Below, in pieces: positions 16,357 through 24,496 of a stretch of DNA of 25,317 nt. A program made the translations under genes and the position numbers. Position 1 is the first letter of the stretch; each line of letters starts with the position of its first letter. The notes below the pieces were generated by a model that was not told the DNA's origin, did not search any database, and saw nothing but the letters and a program-made list of their open reading frames with translations. Origin of the DNA: an uncultured Coriobacteriia bacterium (GTDB lineage: Bacteria; Actinomycetota; Coriobacteriia; Coriobacteriales; QAMH01); the NCBI GenBank assembly GCA_902478425.1, contig CABSKV010000011.1, positions 1 to 25,317 of the forward strand, written 5' to 3'.

Positions 16357-16382
16357 GTCAAGACGACGACCATGATCGATTG
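16357..16382 (+). pseudogene. Relic of the 3' end of a further cyclophilin-like lipoprotein gene
   Basis: Bases 16357-16399 match 15595-15637 at 37 of 43 positions. At 15595 this is the end of the first cyclophilin-like gene plus the start of the next. Here the frame reads VKTTTMID and then TGA, against IKTITMID and TGA there, but no open gene leads into it. The similarity extends only weakly further upstream. Confidence 0.65.
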
Positions 16383-16391
16383 AGGTATGAC

Positions 16392-17072
16392 ATGAAGAAG
16401 CTCGTCCGCATCTTTGCACTTACCGCACTTTGCGCCTTGCTCTGCTGCATGCTCGCCGCATGTGGCGCCTCGTCTGCAGGTGGCTCGAAGAACGCCGACC
16501 CCAATACGGTGGTGACGAAGGCAACGGGCAAATACGCGACCGGAACGCATCATGTCGCCGTGAAGGTCGAGGGCTACGATCCGTTCACCATCGAGCTCCA
16601 TGCCGACTCCGCTCCCGTGACCGTCGCGAATTTCTGCGACCTCGTCGAGAGCGGCTACTACGACGGCCTCAAGTTCTACCGCATCGTCGAGGGCTTCTGC
16701 TTGCAGGGTGGCACGAAGGGCAATAGCTCTGCGGGAAATGACCCGACCCTGCCGCCCATCATTGGCGAGTTCTACCAAAACGATGTCGATAATCCCCTTG
16801 CCGACGAGTTCAAGCGCGGTACGGTCGCCATGGCACGCACCGGCATCTACAACAGCGCCAAGACGACCTTCTTCATCACGCTTGCCACGACCGAGAACGT
16901 CTCGCTCAGCCTCGATGGTCAGTACGCCGCCTTTGGCCAGATCGATGACGCGGGCATGCAGACGGTCGATGCGATCGTGAAGGATTACCTCAAGTACGCG
17001 ACGGGCGAGATGGGCGCGATCAACAACCCCAAGGACATGCCCGTCATCGAGTACATGTATATCAACGATTAG
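16392..17072 (+). CDS. Cyclophilin-type peptidyl-prolyl cis-trans isomerase, lipoprotein (second active copy)
   Basis: The product is 226 aa. The start is ATG 16392, preceded by GAGGT in a context nearly identical to that of the preceding copy. The signal peptide ends at lipobox LAAC (Cys24). The domain keeps KFYRIVEGFCLQGG, VAMART, NSAKTTFFITLA and AAFGQI, so it should be an active isomerase at the cell surface. It differs from the previous copy throughout but shares spacing and domain boundaries. It is followed after 12 bp by tyrA, so the cyclophilin block may read through into the aromatic genes. Confidence 0.92.
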   Translation: MKKLVRIFALTALCALLCCMLAACGASSAGGSKNADPNTVVTKATGKYATGTHHVAVKVEGYDPFTIELHADSAPVTVANFCDLVESGYYDGLKFYRIVEGFCLQGGTKGNSSAGNDPTLPPIIGEFYQNDVDNPLADEFKRGTVAMARTGIYNSAKTTFFITLATTENVSLSLDGQYAAFGQIDDAGMQTVDAIVKDYLKYATGEMGAINNPKDMPVIEYMYIND

Positions 17073-17084
17073 GCAGATAAGACA

Positions 17085-18221
17085 ATGGCAATTCCGTTCA
17101 AGAAAGTCGTGATCATCGGCGTTGGTCTCATCGGAGGCTCCATCGCCGCGGCCATGAAGGAGCTCGACGATCCTCCCGCCGTCATTGGCATCGGGCGTCA
17201 TGCCGAACCGCTCGAGAAGGCCCGCCAGCAAGGTGCGCTCGACGAGTACGCACTCGTCGATGACCCGCGTGTCGACGAGTGGCTTTCGAGCGGCGAGTGC
17301 GACCTCGTCATCATCGCCACACCCGTGCACGCGGCACGCGAATGGTTCGAGCGCCTCGAGGCCGATGGCTACGATGGCGTCATCACCGACGTCGCCTCGA
17401 CCAAGGCGGTCATCACCGAATACTCCGACGAGGTGCTCTCGCGCCCCGATCTCTACCTTCCCGGACACCCGATGGCCGGCTCGGAGGCAAACGGCTTTGG
17501 CGCCGCGCGTGCGGACCTCTTCCAGGGTGCCTACTGGATCTTGTGCCCGCAGGGGGAGGGTCAAGACGAGGTCTTCCTCAAGCTTTACGAGACCTTCAGC
17601 GCACTCGGTGCGCGCATTATCTCCATCAGTCGCGAGCAACATGACAGCGCGATTGCCATCGTGAGCCACGTGCCGCACATGGTCGCCTCCTCGCTCGTCG
17701 AGCTCGCAGGCAATCACGTTGACGAGCGCAAGGAGCTCCTGCGCCTGGCGGCTGGTGGCTTCAAGGACTCCACGCGCATCGCGGCTGGCTCTCCCGAGCT
17801 GTGGTGTGGCATCGCACTCGACAATAGCGAAGCGCTTTCCGCCGGCCTGCACGAGGTGGGCGAGATCATCGCACGTTTCGAGACGGCCATACGCGAGGGC
17901 GATGCCGAGACGCTCACGACTATGCTCGAGGACAGCGCGCGTCTGCGTCGTAGCCTGCCCGCCAAGTGGATTCCCGATTCTGCCAAGCTCACGCAGGTGC
18001 GCATCCCCATGACCGACCATCCGGGCATCATCGCCGAGGTGACGGGCATGGCCGGGCACGCCGCCTGCAACATTCAATCCATCGAGATCGACCACATCAA
18101 CGAGGACACCGCCGTGCTCGAGCTCATCCTCACCGACGAAGGCGACATGGGCCGCTTTGGCGGAGAGCTCATCACGAAGGGCTATGACTTCTCGATCAGA
18201 AGCCTCGAAGAGGAGCTCTAG
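17085..18221 (+). CDS. tyrA: Prephenate dehydrogenase with C-terminal ACT domain
   Basis: The product is 378 aa. It oxidises prephenate to 4-hydroxyphenylpyruvate in tyrosine synthesis. A Rossmann NAD-binding motif (GVGLIGGSI at 12-20), the family block GHPMAGSEANGFGAA (127-141) and SHVPHM (H195, H198, the region of the catalytic histidine) are clear. Residues from about 305 to the end form an ACT domain (DHPGIIAEVTGMAGHAACNI), the usual site for feedback regulation, presumably by tyrosine. There is no chorismate mutase domain. The ATG at 17085 has only a weak ribosome binding site. aroA follows after 2 bp, so the two aromatic genes are co-transcribed. Confidence 0.95.
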   Translation: MAIPFKKVVIIGVGLIGGSIAAAMKELDDPPAVIGIGRHAEPLEKARQQGALDEYALVDDPRVDEWLSSGECDLVIIATPVHAAREWFERLEADGYDGVITDVASTKAVITEYSDEVLSRPDLYLPGHPMAGSEANGFGAARADLFQGAYWILCPQGEGQDEVFLKLYETFSALGARIISISREQHDSAIAIVSHVPHMVASSLVELAGNHVDERKELLRLAAGGFKDSTRIAAGSPELWCGIALDNSEALSAGLHEVGEIIARFETAIREGDAETLTTMLEDSARLRRSLPAKWIPDSAKLTQVRIPMTDHPGIIAEVTGMAGHAACNIQSIEIDHINEDTAVLELILTDEGDMGRFGGELITKGYDFSIRSLEEEL

Positions 18222-18223
18222 GC

Positions 18224-19519
18224 ATGGCCTTCGTCGGCTCCATTCGCGTTCCCTCCGACAAGTCCATCTCGCATCGTGCCGTGCTCTTCGCCGGCCTCGC
18301 GCAAGGCACCTCGCATCTCGAGGCCGTGCTGCCGAGTGCCGACGTGCACGCGACGATGCGCGCGATGCAGGCGCTCGGTGCACGCGTCGACCTTGCGGCC
18401 GGCCCCCATGGCCTTGCAGGCGAGGTCGAGGGCATCGGATGTGTAAAAGGGTCAGGCCCTTTTACACGTTCCCTCGTCATTGACTGTGGCAATTCCGGCA
18501 CGACGGCACGCTTGCTCATGGGCGTGCTCGCGGGTCTTGGCGTGGACGCGACCCTCACGGGCGATGCTTCGCTCTCGCGTCGCCCCATGCGGCGTGTCAT
18601 GGAACCCCTTTCCGAGCTCGGCGCGAGCTTCGAGAGCGACGAGGGACATCTGCCCGTGCGCGTCGTTCCCGCAGGCCCCCTGCACGGGGCGCACATCATG
18701 ACGAGACAGGCGTCGGCGCAGGTCAAGTCGGCCGTCTTGCTCGCCGGCATGCAAGCGCATGGCGTCACGTCCGTGACCGAGCCTTCCAAGAGCCGTGATC
18801 ACACCGAGTTATTGCTTCCCGCCTTCGACGTCGATGTCGAGGTCGATGGCCTCGCTGCGCGCGTGGAAGGTCCCGCGCGCATGCATGCGCACGACATGTC
18901 CGTTCCCGGCGATCCCTCCTCGGCGGCCTTCATCGCCGTCGCGGCCGTCCTGTGCCCGGGCTCCGATGTGACGATGGAGCAGGTCGCGCTCAACCCGACG
19001 CGCAGCGGTGCGTTCGAGGTGCTGCGCCGCATGGGTGCAAAGCTCACCTACGAGAACGAGCACATGGAGGGAAGCGAGCCGGTTGGCGACGTGCGCGTGG
19101 CATACACGCCCACGCTGTGCGCGACGCGCGTGATGCCGAGCGAGATTCCGACGCTCATCGACGAGATTCCCATTCTCGCCGTCGCCGCGGCGCTGGCATG
19201 CGGCGAGACGGTGTTCGAGTCGTGCGGCGAGCTGCGCGTGAAGGAATGCGACCGCATGACGGCCATCATCGAGGGACTGGGCGCCTTCGGCATCGAGGCC
19301 TTTGCCGATGGCGATGACCTGCACATCATGGGAACGGCGGGCTCGCTCGAGCGCATGCCGGCGCGTCTTTCGCTTCCCACGTATGGCGACCATCGCCTCG
19401 CGATGACCTGGTATCTGGCCGGCGACGCCTTCGGCGTCGATGTCGAGCTCGACGATCCCGACTGCGTGCGCGTGTCATGGCCCGATTTCTTCGCCGATAT
19501 GGAGAGCCTGAAACGCTGA
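18224..19519 (+). CDS. aroA: 5-enolpyruvylshikimate-3-phosphate synthase
   Basis: The product is 431 aa, the normal length. It joins shikimate-3-phosphate and phosphoenolpyruvate in the shikimate pathway. Substrate-binding and catalytic blocks are present: SDKSISHR (11-18), GNSGTTAR (89-96), the catalytic Asp in DEIPILAV (D313), KECDR (340-344) and YGDHRLAMT (387-395). Residues 73-82 (CVKGSGPFTR), just before the GNSGTT block, are encoded by a 27-bp perfect palindrome (separate entry). Compared with Bacillus-type enzymes this loop seems about five residues longer. Because all catalytic motifs are intact the enzyme should work. The start is ATG 18224, 2 bp after tyrA. Confidence 0.95.
   Translation: MAFVGSIRVPSDKSISHRAVLFAGLAQGTSHLEAVLPSADVHATMRAMQALGARVDLAAGPHGLAGEVEGIGCVKGSGPFTRSLVIDCGNSGTTARLLMGVLAGLGVDATLTGDASLSRRPMRRVMEPLSELGASFESDEGHLPVRVVPAGPLHGAHIMTRQASAQVKSAVLLAGMQAHGVTSVTEPSKSRDHTELLLPAFDVDVEVDGLAARVEGPARMHAHDMSVPGDPSSAAFIAVAAVLCPGSDVTMEQVALNPTRSGAFEVLRRMGAKLTYENEHMEGSEPVGDVRVAYTPTLCATRVMPSEIPTLIDEIPILAVAAALACGETVFESCGELRVKECDRMTAIIEGLGAFGIEAFADGDDLHIMGTAGSLERMPARLSLPTYGDHRLAMTWYLAGDAFGVDVELDDPDCVRVSWPDFFADMESLKR
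18441..18467 (+). repeat. 27-bp palindromic repeat inside aroA
   Basis: GTGTAAAAGGG (18441-18451) and CCCTTTTACAC (18457-18467) form a perfect 11-bp stem around TCAGG. The AT-rich arms contrast with the GC-rich gene. Length is exactly nine codons. It looks like a dispersed short palindrome of the AAAGGG-TCAG-CCCTTT type, here kept in frame in a coding loop. Confidence 0.75.
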
Positions 19520-19524
19520 GGTGA

Positions 19525-19530
19525 TACACT
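19525..19530 (+). promoter_or_regulatory. Candidate -10 box upstream of cmk
   Basis: TACACT lies in the 42-bp gap between aroA and cmk and would give a leader of about 25 nt, containing AAGGAG (19549-19554). No clear -35 is visible. Confidence 0.3.
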
Positions 19531-19561
19531 AGCCTCACGTTAATGACTAAGGAGCTTACCT

Positions 19562-20236
19562 GTGATTATCGCCATCGACGGGCCTGCGGGTTCCGGCAAA
19601 TCGACCATTGCCAAGCAGGTCGCCCGCATGCTCGGCTTTCACTACCTCGATACGGGTGCGATGTATCGCTGCATTGCCTGGTACGCCATCGAAAACGACA
19701 TCTCGTTCGATGACGCCACGGCGCTCGAGGCCATCGCGCGCGACATACCCGTCGTCTTCTCGCACGAGCCGGGAAGCCCCGTTGCCACGGGGGTCTCGTT
19801 TGCCGGCGTGGACGTTACCGATGCGATACGCACGCCAGCAGTCGACAAGGCGGTGAGCCCCGTATCGGCCGTGCCGGAAGTGCGCAGCGCCCTCGTCGAG
19901 CAGCAGCGCCGCATCGCCGCGCATGACGACATCGTCATGGAGGGACGTGACATCGGAACGGTCGTCTTTCCGCACGCCGACCTCAAGATATTCCTCACGG
20001 CAAGTCCCGAAGAACGCGCTCGTCGACGTGCCCTGCAAAACGCCGAGCGCGGCTTTGGCGATACGGATCCGCAGGTCATACTCGCCAATCTCATCGCACG
20101 CGACAAGGCCGATAGCACCCGCGCGGCATCGCCGCTCAAGGCGGCGCCCGATGCGCACGAGCTCGATACGACGAACATGAGCATCGACGAGGTGTGCGAT
20201 GCAATCGTGAAGATGGCCCACGAGGTACGTGCATGA
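19562..20236 (+). CDS. cmk: Cytidylate kinase
   Basis: The product is 224 aa. It phosphorylates CMP and dCMP with ATP. The P-loop is IDGPAGSGKST (G7-S14). The family block FHYLDTGAMYR, MEGRDIGTVVFP and the Asp/Arg-rich lid (EERARRRALQ) follow, and IARDKADSTRAASPL matches the C-terminal substrate region. The start is GTG 19562, with AAGGAG 7 nt upstream. It overlaps plsC by ATGA. Its position after aroA is conserved in many bacteria; rpsA, often downstream of cmk, is absent here and plsC takes that place. Confidence 0.96.
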   Translation: MIIAIDGPAGSGKSTIAKQVARMLGFHYLDTGAMYRCIAWYAIENDISFDDATALEAIARDIPVVFSHEPGSPVATGVSFAGVDVTDAIRTPAVDKAVSPVSAVPEVRSALVEQQRRIAAHDDIVMEGRDIGTVVFPHADLKIFLTASPEERARRRALQNAERGFGDTDPQVILANLIARDKADSTRAASPLKAAPDAHELDTTNMSIDEVCDAIVKMAHEVRA

Positions 20237-20934
20237 AGTCACTCGACGAGATATTCGACTCGGGCGTCTGGGTTCCCAAGGGCAAGCCGCACAACTGGTT
20301 CATCTACGTGGCCGCCTACTTCATCCGTCCCATCCTCAAGGTGTGCTTTCGCTGGAAGATACGCGGTGTCGAGAATCTCGAGGCCATCGGCGACGAGCCG
20401 GTCGTCTACGTGTGCAACCACGTCTCGTATGCCGATCCATGCGTGCACTGGTGCGCGTTCTACGGCCAGAGGCGCTTCTCGCGCATCCTGGCACGCCATA
20501 CGCTCTTCAAGCCCGTCTTCGCCCAGCTCATCGCCCGCGTGGGTGCGATTCCGGTCAATCCCGATTCCGCCGACCGCACGGCCGTCAAGCGCGCCGTCGC
20601 CTGCCTCAAGCGCGGCGAGAGCATCCTCATCTATCCCGAGGGCACGCGCATGAACAAGCCGACAAAGGTCTACCACCCGCATGCGGGTGCCGTGCTCATC
20701 GCCAACATGGGTCATGCGCGCATCGTGCCGATCGGCCTGGAGGGCACGGAGAAGATCATGCCCTACGGCAAACCCAAGTTCATCCGCTTCCCGCGTGTCT
20801 ACCTCAACGTGGGCAAGCCCGTCGACCCGCGTGACGAGCGCTTCGAGAACCTTCCCAAGAAGGGGAGGGCCGACGCGATCATCGCTTCGATCATGGACGA
20901 GGTGTTCCGCCTGCGCGATACGGCACGCGGCTAG
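20233..20934 (+). CDS. plsC: 1-acyl-sn-glycerol-3-phosphate acyltransferase
   Basis: The product is 233 aa. It adds the second acyl chain to lysophosphatidic acid, giving phosphatidic acid, at the inner membrane face. The acyltransferase motif is NHVSYAD (H63-D68, HX4D). The binding block is YPEGTR (134-139) with NPDSADRTAVKRA before it. A hydrophobic segment near residues 22-38 should anchor it. The start is ATG 20233, overlapping the cmk stop, with GAGGT at 20222-20226 upstream. It shares the run with plsY and gpsA, so three steps of phosphatidic acid synthesis are co-located. Confidence 0.93.
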   Translation: MKSLDEIFDSGVWVPKGKPHNWFIYVAAYFIRPILKVCFRWKIRGVENLEAIGDEPVVYVCNHVSYADPCVHWCAFYGQRRFSRILARHTLFKPVFAQLIARVGAIPVNPDSADRTAVKRAVACLKRGESILIYPEGTRMNKPTKVYHPHAGAVLIANMGHARIVPIGLEGTEKIMPYGKPKFIRFPRVYLNVGKPVDPRDERFENLPKKGRADAIIASIMDEVFRLRDTARG

Positions 20935-20942
20935 GAATCGCC

Positions 20943-21794
20943 ATGGGGGTCTCCATCGAAATCGCCCAGAACGCGGGCGCATGCTACGGGGTGAACCGCG
21001 CACTCAAGATGGCGCGTGAGGCTGCCGACAATCCCGGCCCCGTGCATACGCTTGGCCCCCTCATCCATAACCCGCGCGTCGTCGACGAACTGGCGGCCCA
21101 GGGCGTCGCGGTTGCCGGCACGCTCGACGAGGCGGGCGAGGGGACACTCGTGCTCAGGAGCCACGGGACCGCCCCGCAAATCGTCGACGAGGCCACGGAG
21201 CGCGGCTTTGCGGTCGTGGACGCGACCTGCCCCTACGTCTCGAAGGTCCAGCGCAAGGCGCGCCAGCTCGCCGAGGCGGGGTATGCCGTCGTCATCATCG
21301 GCGAGCCCGGACATGCCGAGGTCGAGGGCATACGTGCCTGGGGCGGAAAGGCAGTCGTCGCCGTCGCCGACATACCCGACAAGCTCCCTGACGAGCTGCC
21401 TTCTAAGGTGGGCGTCGTCATCCAGACGACGCAGAGCGCCGATCGCGTTGAGGCGGTGCTCGATGCGCTGCAAGGCCGTGTCGATGAGCTGCGCGTCGAG
21501 GAGACAGTGTGCTTCGCGACCCAGGAGCGCCAGGCAGCCGCTGCCGAGCTCTCCGCACGCGTCGAGCTCATGATCGTCATCGGCGGACGCAACTCGGGCA
21601 ACACGCGCCGCCTCTACGAGATATGCAAGGCGCGTTGTGACGCGACCCATCACATCGAGGATAGCACCGAGATTGACCCGGCGTGGCTCGGTGGCGTCAA
21701 GCGCATTGGCATCACGGCAGGAGCGAGCACGCCGCAAGAGCATATCGACGCGGTATGCGATCGTATCCGCGAGCTTACGGGTGAGGCCGCGTGA
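20943..21794 (+). CDS. ispH: 4-hydroxy-3-methylbut-2-enyl diphosphate reductase
   Basis: The product is 283 aa. It is the last enzyme of the MEP pathway, making IPP and DMAPP with an Fe-S cluster. The three cluster cysteines are in NAGACYGV (C14), DATCPYV (C96) and TVCFATQERQ (C190). Substrate-binding His residues are in LIHNPRVV (H42), RSHG (H74) and EPGHAEVEG (H124, with E126 as the catalytic Glu). The C-terminal ITAGASTP is also conserved. It is a stand-alone IspH, without the S1 domains fused to it in some clostridia. The ATG at 20943 follows plsC after 8 bp. It overlaps the next gene by GTGA. Confidence 0.95.
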   Translation: MGVSIEIAQNAGACYGVNRALKMAREAADNPGPVHTLGPLIHNPRVVDELAAQGVAVAGTLDEAGEGTLVLRSHGTAPQIVDEATERGFAVVDATCPYVSKVQRKARQLAEAGYAVVIIGEPGHAEVEGIRAWGGKAVVAVADIPDKLPDELPSKVGVVIQTTQSADRVEAVLDALQGRVDELRVEETVCFATQERQAAAAELSARVELMIVIGGRNSGNTRRLYEICKARCDATHHIEDSTEIDPAWLGGVKRIGITAGASTPQEHIDAVCDRIRELTGEAA

Positions 21795-23146
21795 CGATGC
21801 AAGACGCGCAAGCCCAGTCGAGCACCTACGGTTCCCTCAAGGCACAGGTGCATCCCCAGCCCTGCTGGGCGCGCATCGCGCGCATAGAGCCAGGCTCTCC
21901 TGCCGACCGTGCGGGGCTTGCGGCCGGCATGGTCATCACGCATGTCGAGGACGTGCCGCTGCGTGACCTCATCGAATGGCGCTGGCAAGCCGACGGCTAC
22001 GATGTCGAGCTGGCGCTCGAGGACGGACGCTTCGCCTACATCGAGCGTGAGCTCGGGGAGGACTGGGGCATCGTCTTCGATGATTGCATCTTCGATGGCG
22101 TCATCACCTGCTGCAACGCCTGCAGCTTTTGCTTCATGTCCATGTTGCCGAAGGACATGCGCTCGACTTTGTACCTGCGCGATGACGACTACCGCCTCTC
22201 GTTTCTCCAGGGCAACTTCGTGACCCTCACCAACGTGAGCGATGAAGATCTCGAGCGCATCATCGAGTGCCATCTCTCGCCTCTGCATGTGTCGCTGCAT
22301 GCGGTGAGCCCCGATGTGCGCGAGACGCTCATGGGAAAGAACGCCGCGCGTGGCATGGAGGTGCTCGAGGCGCTGCTCGATGCCGGGCTCGAGGTACACG
22401 TGCAGGTCGTCGTCGTACCCGGTGTGAACGATGGCGCCGAGCTCATGCGCACGCTTGCCTGGATCGAGCGTCATCCCGACGTGCTCTCCGCGGGCTTCGT
22501 GCCGCTTGGCTATACGCGTCACCAGAAGCGCTTCAGCTCCTCGTTTTCCGATGATCCGGACGCGGCTGCCGCGGTCATCGAACTCATTCGCGAGTTCCAG
22601 GAGGATTCCGGCGTCGAACGTCGCAATCCGCGCCTGCAGATCGCCGACGAGTTCTACATCGACGCGGGCTATGACTTCCCGCCCGCCTTCATGTACGCGG
22701 ACTATCCGCAGTTCCAGGACGGCATCGGCATGATGCGCTCGTTCATCGACGAATGGCAGCAGAGCGGCGACAAGATCGCGCAGGCCGCAGCCCTGCTCGA
22801 TGGCAAGCCGACGGCGCACATCGTCTGCGGTACGGCCTTCGCGCGCGTGCTTCGCGAGCTCATCGATGCTACGCCTCTTGCCGGAAAGCTCGCGATCATT
22901 GCCGTCGAAAACGAGTTCTTCGGCGGAAACGTGGACGTGACCTGCCTCATCACGGGAAGCGACCTCATCCCGGCCCTGTGCGCGGCGCATCCCGAGGGCA
23001 TCGTCCTCATCGCGCGCGAGATGTTCAACCAGGACCTCAAGCTGCTCGATGACGTCACGCTTGCCGATGTCGAGGCCGCCACGTCGGCGACCGTGCGCCT
23101 GTGTACCTACACGCCCGCGGATATCCTTGCCGCGCTGATGCGGTAA
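21791..23146 (+). CDS. PDZ and radical-SAM-like DUF512 protein
   Basis: The product is 451 aa. The N-terminal PDZ-like part (ARIEPGSPADRAGLAAGMVI, about residues 29-50) is followed by a radical-SAM-type Cys cluster CNACSFC (C108, C111, C114) and the conserved block FLQGNFVTLTN. The C-terminal part is DUF512-like. The family is widely conserved next to der in Gram-positives, but I know of no settled function. A radical reaction on a ribosome- or membrane-linked substrate would be a guess. The start is GTG 21791 (overlapping the ispH stop) or ATG 21797. Coupling to ispH, itself an Fe-S enzyme, is suggestive only. Confidence 0.88.
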   Translation: MTMQDAQAQSSTYGSLKAQVHPQPCWARIARIEPGSPADRAGLAAGMVITHVEDVPLRDLIEWRWQADGYDVELALEDGRFAYIERELGEDWGIVFDDCIFDGVITCCNACSFCFMSMLPKDMRSTLYLRDDDYRLSFLQGNFVTLTNVSDEDLERIIECHLSPLHVSLHAVSPDVRETLMGKNAARGMEVLEALLDAGLEVHVQVVVVPGVNDGAELMRTLAWIERHPDVLSAGFVPLGYTRHQKRFSSSFSDDPDAAAAVIELIREFQEDSGVERRNPRLQIADEFYIDAGYDFPPAFMYADYPQFQDGIGMMRSFIDEWQQSGDKIAQAAALLDGKPTAHIVCGTAFARVLRELIDATPLAGKLAIIAVENEFFGGNVDVTCLITGSDLIPALCAAHPEGIVLIAREMFNQDLKLLDDVTLADVEAATSATVRLCTYTPADILAALMR

Positions 23147-23180
23147 GATACTGCTCGCAATCCTACGTAAAGAGGTTTTC

Positions 23181-24494
23181 ATGAGTCTTCCGCTCGTTGC
23201 CGTGGTCGGTCGTCCGAATGTCGGAAAGTCCACGCTCATTAACCGCATAACTCAGACCGAAGACGCCATCGTGCACGAGATGCGCGGCGTGACGCGCGAT
23301 CGTTCGTACCATCGCGCCGACTGGAACGGCGTCGATTTCATGATCATCGACACCGGTGGCATCGCCCTGGGCGACACGGACATGTTCCAGGGCTCCATCA
23401 CGAGCCAGGCGCTCGTCGCCTGCGAGGAGTCCGACTGCATCATCTTCGTCGTCGATGGCCGCACGGGCGTGACGAGCGAGGACACCGACATCGCGCGCGT
23501 GCTGCTCAAGAGCAGGGTTCCCGTCGTGCTCGCCGTCAACAAGCTCGACAATCCCGACCGCGAAGACGAGGTGCTCTGGGAGTTCTACTCGCTTGGCCTG
23601 GGCGATCCCATGCCCATCTCGGCCTCGCACGGCCATGGCACGGGCGACCTGCTCGACGCCGTCGTGCGCGAGCTTCCCGAGGACGCAGGCGACGACCAGG
23701 ATGAGGACGAGATCAGCGTCGCGATCATCGGCCGGCCCAATGCGGGCAAGTCATCGCTCACCAATCGCCTCGTCGGCGGCGAACGCTCCATCGTGAGCGA
23801 TGTCGCGGGTACGACGCGCGATGCGATCGATAGCGTCGTGGAACATAACGGCGTGCGCTACCGCATCGTGGACACGGCGGGCATCCGCCGCAAGTCCCAG
23901 ATAGACGAGGATGTCGAGTACTACGGCTACGTGCGCTCCCTGCGTGCGATCGACCGTGCCGATGTCGTGCTCCTCATGATCGATGCGACGCTCGGCCTGA
24001 CTGATGCCGACCAGAAGGTCGCGGGCATGGCCGCCGAGCGCGGCTGCGCGATGGTCGTGCTCATCAACAAGTGGGACCTCATCGAAGATCCCGACAGGCG
24101 CGATGAGATCCGGGAGCTCGTGGGCGATCGCCTCGAGTTCGTCGGCTATGCGCCCGTCATCTCCATCTCGGCCAAAACCGGTCGCTCGGTGCATCGCATC
24201 TGGGATGCCATCGGCACCGTCTATCAGAACTACTCGTGCCACATCCCGACAAACCAGCTCAACGCGCTGCTCACCCAGCTGCGCGACTTCGGCCATACCA
24301 TCGTGAAGGGCAGCAAGCGCCTGCGCCTCAACTACGTGACGCAAGCCGCGACCCAGCCACCCGTGTTCACGTTCTTCGCGAACTTCCCCGAGATCATCGA
24401 CGATACCTATCGTCGTTACCTCGAGAACCGCCTACGTGAGAACTTCGACTTGACCGGCACGCCCGTGCGCATCAAGTTCAAGAGGAAGAACTAG
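23181..24494 (+). CDS. der: Ribosome-associated GTPase Der (EngA)
   Basis: The product is 437 aa with two GTPase domains in tandem and a C-terminal KH-like domain, the unique architecture of Der, needed for 50S assembly. Domain 1 has GRPNVGKS (10-17), DTGG (57-60) and NKLD (120-123). Domain 2 has GRPNAGKS (184-191), DTAGIRRKSQ and NKWD. An acidic linker (EDAGDDQDEDE) joins them. The KH-like part fills about residues 355-437. The ATG at 23181 has AAGAGG about 5 nt upstream. TAAGAT at 23144-23149, overlapping the previous stop, could be a -10 box. Confidence 0.97.
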   Translation: MSLPLVAVVGRPNVGKSTLINRITQTEDAIVHEMRGVTRDRSYHRADWNGVDFMIIDTGGIALGDTDMFQGSITSQALVACEESDCIIFVVDGRTGVTSEDTDIARVLLKSRVPVVLAVNKLDNPDREDEVLWEFYSLGLGDPMPISASHGHGTGDLLDAVVRELPEDAGDDQDEDEISVAIIGRPNAGKSSLTNRLVGGERSIVSDVAGTTRDAIDSVVEHNGVRYRIVDTAGIRRKSQIDEDVEYYGYVRSLRAIDRADVVLLMIDATLGLTDADQKVAGMAAERGCAMVVLINKWDLIEDPDRRDEIRELVGDRLEFVGYAPVISISAKTGRSVHRIWDAIGTVYQNYSCHIPTNQLNALLTQLRDFGHTIVKGSKRLRLNYVTQAATQPPVFTFFANFPEIIDDTYRRYLENRLRENFDLTGTPVRIKFKRKN

Positions 24495-24496
24495 CC

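Noticed and set aside
16128..18383. A 751-codon open frame on the minus strand across the second and third cyclophilin genes and tyrA
   Set aside because: It is a by-product of GC-rich codon bias opposite real genes: low-complexity Arg/His/Asp/Val-rich translation, no recognisable domain, and it runs across three confident genes.
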